Source: Bacilli bacterium (GTDB taxonomy: Bacteria; Bacillota_I; Bacilli_A; ML615J-28; CAG-313). Taken from it: 8,308 nt of DNA. The stretch lies in assembly GCA_900770645.1 (NCBI GenBank), contig CAAGKY010000099.1, forward strand, positions 1 to 8,308, written 5' to 3'. The notes under the pieces were generated by a model, which made no database searches, was not told the DNA's origin, and was given only the letters and a program-made list of their open reading frames with translations. Made by a program: the position numbers and the translations under genes. Positions 4,968 to 8,308 of this stretch are shown piece after piece (positions within the stretch are counted from its first letter, which is position 1; the number at the start of each line of letters is the position of its first letter).

Positions 4968-7814
4968 TTATTTTAATACTTTCTTTAAGTATTCACCAGT
5001 ATATGATTTAGGGCATCTAGCAATTTCTTCAGGTGTTCCACTAGCAAGTACCATTCCTCCGTGAACTCCTCCCTCAGGACCTAAATCAATAATATGATCG
5101 GCAACTTTAATAACATCTAAATTATGTTCAATAACAACTACAGTAGCTTTCATATCAACCATTGTTTGAATAATTTTTAGTAATTTATTAATGTCATCAG
5201 TATGAAGACCAGTTGTTGGTTCATCAAAGAAGACAATTGTTTTTTCAGTAATCTTTTTGTGGAGTTCACTCGCAAGTTTAACTCTTTGTGCTTCCCCACC
5301 AGATAATGTTGTGGCTGGTTGTCCAAGTTTAATATATCCTAAACCTACATCATTTAATGTTTTAATCTTAGGATAAATAGATGGAATATTTTCAAAGAAA
5401 GTTGTTGCTTCTTCTACTGTCATATCTAATACATCCGCGATACTTTTATCTTTATATTTAACATCTAAGGTTTCACGATTATATCTAGTACCATGACAAG
5501 CTTCACATGGAATATATACATCTGGTAAGAAATGCATGCTAATTTTAATTACCCCATCTCCACCACATTTTTCACATCTTCCACCCTTTACATTAAAACT
5601 AAAGCGGCTTTTTGAGTATCCTCGTTTTTTTGCTTCAAGTGTTTCTGCGAACAAGTCACGAATATTATCAAATACTCCTGTATAAGTTGCGGGATTACTT
5701 CTTGGAGTTCTACCAATTGGTGATTGATCAATCACAATAACTTTATCAAAGTTTTCAATTCCTTCAATTTTATCGTAAGCCCCTACATGGTTTTTACTAT
5801 GATATAGTTTACGTTGAATTGAAGATGCTAAGATGTCATTAACTAGGGTACTCTTTCCACTACCTGATACACCAGTAACAACAGTTAACGTTCCAAGTGG
5901 AATTGAAGCATCAATATTTTTTAAGTTGTTTTCTTTACATCCTGTAACTTTTAAGAATTTACCATTCCCGCTTCTTCTAACACTAGGTATTTCAATTTGT
6001 TTTCTTCCTGATAAATAATCGGCAGTAATAGTTTTTGCATTTTTAATAAAATATTCTGGTTCACCACATGCGACTAACTCACCACCATGAACGCCAGCTC
6101 TAGGACCAATATCTACAATATAATCACATTCACGCATGATTTCTTCATCATGTTCAACAACTATTAAAGTATTTCCTAAGTCACGCATTTCTTTAAGTGA
6201 TTCAATTAACTTGTGGTTATCTCTTTGATGTAACCCAATTGATGGTTCATCTAAAACATATAACACCCCTGTTAATTTAGAACCAATTTGCGTAGCTAAT
6301 CTAATACGTTGTGCTTCTCCACCAGATAATGTTCCGGCTTTTCTTGATAATGTTAAGTAATCTAATCCTACATTTTTTAAGAAACTTAAACGTTCACGAA
6401 TTTCACGAATAATTAATTCCGCAATTTTACTTTCTGTTTCATTAAGAACCAAAGAATTAATAAAATCTAAAGCTTCTAAAACACTCATTTCAGTAAAATT
6501 ATGAATATTCTTTCCATTAATTAAAACAGATAAAACTGTTGGTGAAAGTCTTTTACCCTCGCAATCTGGGCAAGTTTTATCATTCATATATGAACCATAG
6601 TATTCACGTTGGAAGCTAGATGATGTTTCTTGATATCTACGAAGAATTAAATCAGCAACCCCTTCAATTACTTTATTCTTGTACATACTAATTCCACCAG
6701 TACTATGTATTTCATATTTAATCGGTTCTTTAGAACCATGCATAATTATTTCTTTTTGTTCATCAGTTAATTCTTTATATGGTTTAAATAAATCGATATG
6801 ATAGTATTCAAATAGTTTTTTATACATTTGCCATTCTATGTTTTCCGTAAAAATAGTATTTTTCAAATAACGAATGGCTCCATCAGCGATACTTATATTT
6901 TCATCAGTTATTAATAAATCGGGATCAATTACCGAAATACTTCCAAGTCCTTTACAAGTAGGACATGCCCCAAGGGGCGAATTAAATGAAAACAATGATG
7001 GTTCTAGTTTACCTACTGTAAAACCGCATATTGGACAACAATAATGTTCACTAAAGAATAATTGTTCATCATTAACCTCAACATATAATTTACCTTCTGA
7101 TAAAGATGCGGCTGTTTCAATAGATTCATATAAGCGAGAGCGATTTTCTTTTCTTAATTTTAAGCGATCAACAACAAGCATAATATTATGCTTTTTATTT
7201 TTTTCTAAAACTATTTCTTCATCTAAATCAAGTTGTTCTCCATCAACAATTACTTTCGAATATCCATCTTTTCTAAGTGACTCAAATGTTGATTCAAATG
7301 TACCTTTACGTTCTTGAACAATTGGAGCTAATACTTTAACAATACTTTCTTCTTCATACATGAATACTTTATTAACCATTTCTTCATAAGTTTGGCTGCT
7401 AATTTCAATATTATGTACTGGGCAAGTTGGGCGACCAATTCGTGCGTATAATAAACGCAAATAATCATATATTTCAGTAACCGTTCCAACTGTTGAACGA
7501 GGATTTCTACTTGTTGTCTTTTGATCAATTGAAATAGATGGTGACAATCCTTCTATTAAATCTACATCAGGTTTATCTACTCCGCCTAAAAATTGACGAG
7601 CATATGCAGATAAGCTTTCAACATATCTTCTTTGGCCTTCTGCGTATATTGTATCAAAAGCCAGTGATGATTTACCAGAACCAGACACCCCTGTCATAAC
7701 TGTCATTTTCCCACGAGGGATAACTACATCAACGCTTTTAAGATTATTTTCTCTAGCGCCTTTAACAATAATAAGTTCATTTTTATTTCCTTTAGGATAT
7801 TTGATTTGTTCCAT
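4968..7814 (-). CDS. uvrA: Excinuclease ABC subunit A (UvrA)
   Basis: UvrA is the damage-sensing ATPase of nucleotide excision repair; a UvrA dimer with UvrB scans DNA in the cytoplasm. The 948-aa product is full length for the family. ABC module I has Walker A GVSGSGKSS (42-50), signature LSGGE (496-500) and Walker B with D522-E523. Module II has Walker A GVSGSGKST (648-656), LSGGE (837-841) and D864-E865. Zinc-ligand cysteines are seen as C260/C263 with C284/C287, C415/C418, and C747/C750 with C770/C773. The chosen start is the ATG at 7812-7814, 6 nt after AGAGGTG (7821-7827). A GTG nine bases upstream is in frame but lies inside that ribosome binding site. uvrB, its usual neighbour, is not in the window. 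uvrA is the first gene of the cluster and has its own promoter at 7836-7844. Confidence 0.98.
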   Translation of the reverse strand: MEQIKYPKGNKNELIIVKGARENNLKSVDVVIPRGKMTVMTGVSGSGKSSLAFDTIYAEGQRRYVESLSAYARQFLGGVDKPDVDLIEGLSPSISIDQKTTSRNPRSTVGTVTEIYDYLRLLYARIGRPTCPVHNIEISSQTYEEMVNKVFMYEEESIVKVLAPIVQERKGTFESTFESLRKDGYSKVIVDGEQLDLDEEIVLEKNKKHNIMLVVDRLKLRKENRSRLYESIETAASLSEGKLYVEVNDEQLFFSEHYCCPICGFTVGKLEPSLFSFNSPLGACPTCKGLGSISVIDPDLLITDENISIADGAIRYLKNTIFTENIEWQMYKKLFEYYHIDLFKPYKELTDEQKEIIMHGSKEPIKYEIHSTGGISMYKNKVIEGVADLILRRYQETSSSFQREYYGSYMNDKTCPDCEGKRLSPTVLSVLINGKNIHNFTEMSVLEALDFINSLVLNETESKIAELIIREIRERLSFLKNVGLDYLTLSRKAGTLSGGEAQRIRLATQIGSKLTGVLYVLDEPSIGLHQRDNHKLIESLKEMRDLGNTLIVVEHDEEIMRECDYIVDIGPRAGVHGGELVACGEPEYFIKNAKTITADYLSGRKQIEIPSVRRSGNGKFLKVTGCKENNLKNIDASIPLGTLTVVTGVSGSGKSTLVNDILASSIQRKLYHSKNHVGAYDKIEGIENFDKVIVIDQSPIGRTPRSNPATYTGVFDNIRDLFAETLEAKKRGYSKSRFSFNVKGGRCEKCGGDGVIKISMHFLPDVYIPCEACHGTRYNRETLDVKYKDKSIADVLDMTVEEATTFFENIPSIYPKIKTLNDVGLGYIKLGQPATTLSGGEAQRVKLASELHKKITEKTIVFFDEPTTGLHTDDINKLLKIIQTMVDMKATVVVIEHNLDVIKVADHIIDLGPEGGVHGGMVLASGTPEEIARCPKSYTGEYLKKVLK

Positions 7815-7820
7815 AAAAAT

Positions 7821-7827
7821 CACCTCT
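7821..7827 (-). promoter_or_regulatory. uvrA ribosome binding site
   Basis: AGAGGTG on the minus strand lies 6 nt before the ATG at 7812-7814. An in-frame GTG (7821-7823) that could be mistaken for the start is part of this site, so the ATG is the better start. Confidence 0.75.
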
Positions 7828-7835
7828 AATATCTT

Positions 7836-7844
7836 ATTATAACA
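7836..7844 (-). promoter_or_regulatory. Extended -10 promoter of the uvrA cluster
   Basis: The minus strand reads TGTTATAAT, a perfect TATAAT (7836-7841) with the TG-N extension. Transcription would begin near 7829, giving a leader of about 15 nt before the uvrA ATG. At the expected -35 spacing (7859-7864) the sequence is ATTTTA, a poor match, which is tolerable with an extended -10. It lies downstream of the terminator at 7895-7912, as expected for the first promoter of the cluster. Confidence 0.6.
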
Positions 7845-7894
7845 TACTTTTATTTTTTTAAAATAACATATGCCATTTTTTTTGTAATATAAAA

Positions 7895-7912
7895 TAGGAG
7901 GGTTCCCTCCTA
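7895..7912 (-). terminator. Intrinsic terminator of the right-end gene
   Basis: There is a perfect inverted repeat of TAGGAGGG (7895-7902) and CCCTCCTA (7905-7912), read on the minus strand as a 7-8 bp GC-rich stem with a tight GAAC-type loop. It is followed by a T-rich stretch TTTTATATT. The TAG stop codon of the upstream gene (7910-7912) forms the base of the stem. It separates that gene from the uvrA promoter. Confidence 0.7.
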
Positions 7913-8282
7913 CTTTGTTTTCTTATATGCTTCTTGAATTAAACTATAATAATCTTTATATCCGACAAGAGTCGCAGATGTGACAATATCTCCTATTTTT
8001 ACATATCCATCTTCCATTGTTATTTCTTTTGAAACATTAGTTCCAATAACTGCGTTACATAGATACTGCATATTTTTACTCCATCCGCTATCACCGGTAG
8101 TCCAGTATAGTGATGAACTTTTAAAGAATGAACCATAACTATTTAAAAAAGAGGTTTCTATCTTTTTACCATTCTTATCACTTACATATGCTTCACCCTT
8201 TTGAAGACATTCAACATACCATTTTGCATTTTCTTCTTTAGTTAAATATGTATATAAGTCATCAATTTTATCTGAGCTATAC
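7910..8282 (-). CDS. Unrecognised protein, C-terminal part (5' end cut by contig edge)
   Basis: I do not recognise this protein. The authentic sequence covers 123 codons plus a TAG stop. The frame stays open to the right edge, but bases from 8283 on are sequencing adapter, so the apparent GTG start at 8297-8299 and the residues MCSSDL are not biological (L uses two adapter bases). The visible part is polar and aromatic-rich, with a SSLYWTTGDSGWSKNMQYLC stretch (56-75), GYVKIGDIVTSATLVGYKDY (92-111) and a basic end KKTK. No hydrophobic helix is present in this portion, so it is either a soluble domain or the C-terminal domain of an exported protein whose signal lies beyond the edge. The gene ends in a hairpin terminator and is not part of the uvrA transcript. 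Confidence 0.75.
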
Positions 8283-8308
8283 AGATCGGAAGAGCACACG
8301 TCTGAACT
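8283..8308. other. Illumina TruSeq adapter read-through (not genomic)
   Basis: The last 26 bases begin with AGATCGGAAGAGC, the universal start of the Illumina TruSeq 3' adapter, and continue exactly into the read-1 adapter (ACACGTCTGAACT ending). The true biological sequence ends at 8282. Translation of the adapter on the minus strand produces the residues MCSSDL, a contamination signature in metagenomic protein sets. Confidence 0.97.

Noticed and set aside
7865..7878. Possible LexA/SOS operator upstream of uvrA (minus strand CATATGTT core)
   Set aside because: The core CATATGTT matches the Bacillus-type box, but the flanks do not: the left half-site reads TGGC instead of GAAC and the right ends GTTA instead of GTTC. 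In DNA this AT-rich the match is weak.

Overview
The window is a strongly AT-rich (about 30% G+C judged by eye), gene-dense piece of chromosome from a low-GC Gram-positive bacterium (Bacillota, class Bacilli). The evidence is the run uvrA, lgt, trxB and whiA, strong AGGAGG-type Shine-Dalgarno sites, a lipoprotein signal peptide and Firmicutes-type gene families. TGA is used as a stop and Trp is TGG, so the standard bacterial code applies. The trxB-whiA adjacency, which as I recall also occurs in Mycoplasma, and the missing hprK, rapZ and yvcK point towards the Mollicutes-related or RF39/Erysipelotrichales-like part of the Bacilli. That placement is inference. An Illumina adapter at the right edge shows the window ends at a contig end of a short-read assembly.

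Layout, left to right. At 1-459 (minus) lies the N-terminal part of a lipoprotein resembling the LolA-like proteins of Gram-positives, running off the left edge. A 104-bp divergent spacer separates it from a 66-aa DUF378-type membrane protein (564-764, plus). That gene converges on whiA and shares a bidirectional hairpin terminator with it (766-790). From 7814 down to 789 there is one long minus-strand cluster, probably an operon: uvrA, a VanZ-like membrane protein, an unrecognised four-helix membrane protein, lgt, trxB and whiA. Spacings after vanZ are very tight (11-nt overlap, then 12, 1 and 9 nt). An extended -10 promoter lies just upstream of uvrA. Beyond it a hairpin terminator ends a truncated minus-strand gene of unknown function that is cut by the contig end.

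Functionally the cluster is core housekeeping: excision-repair damage recognition (UvrA), lipid attachment to lipoproteins (Lgt), thioredoxin reduction (TrxB) and a nucleoid/cell-division regulator (WhiA). The left-edge lipoprotein would be a substrate of Lgt. I see no mobile element, CRISPR array, defence system, RNA gene or riboswitch, and no gene-free stretch over about 105 bp. I did not find a convincing new biological system. The points most worth a second look are the adapter contamination, which creates a false protein N-terminus; the two poorly characterised membrane proteins between uvrA and lgt; and the altered NADPH-binding motif in TrxB.
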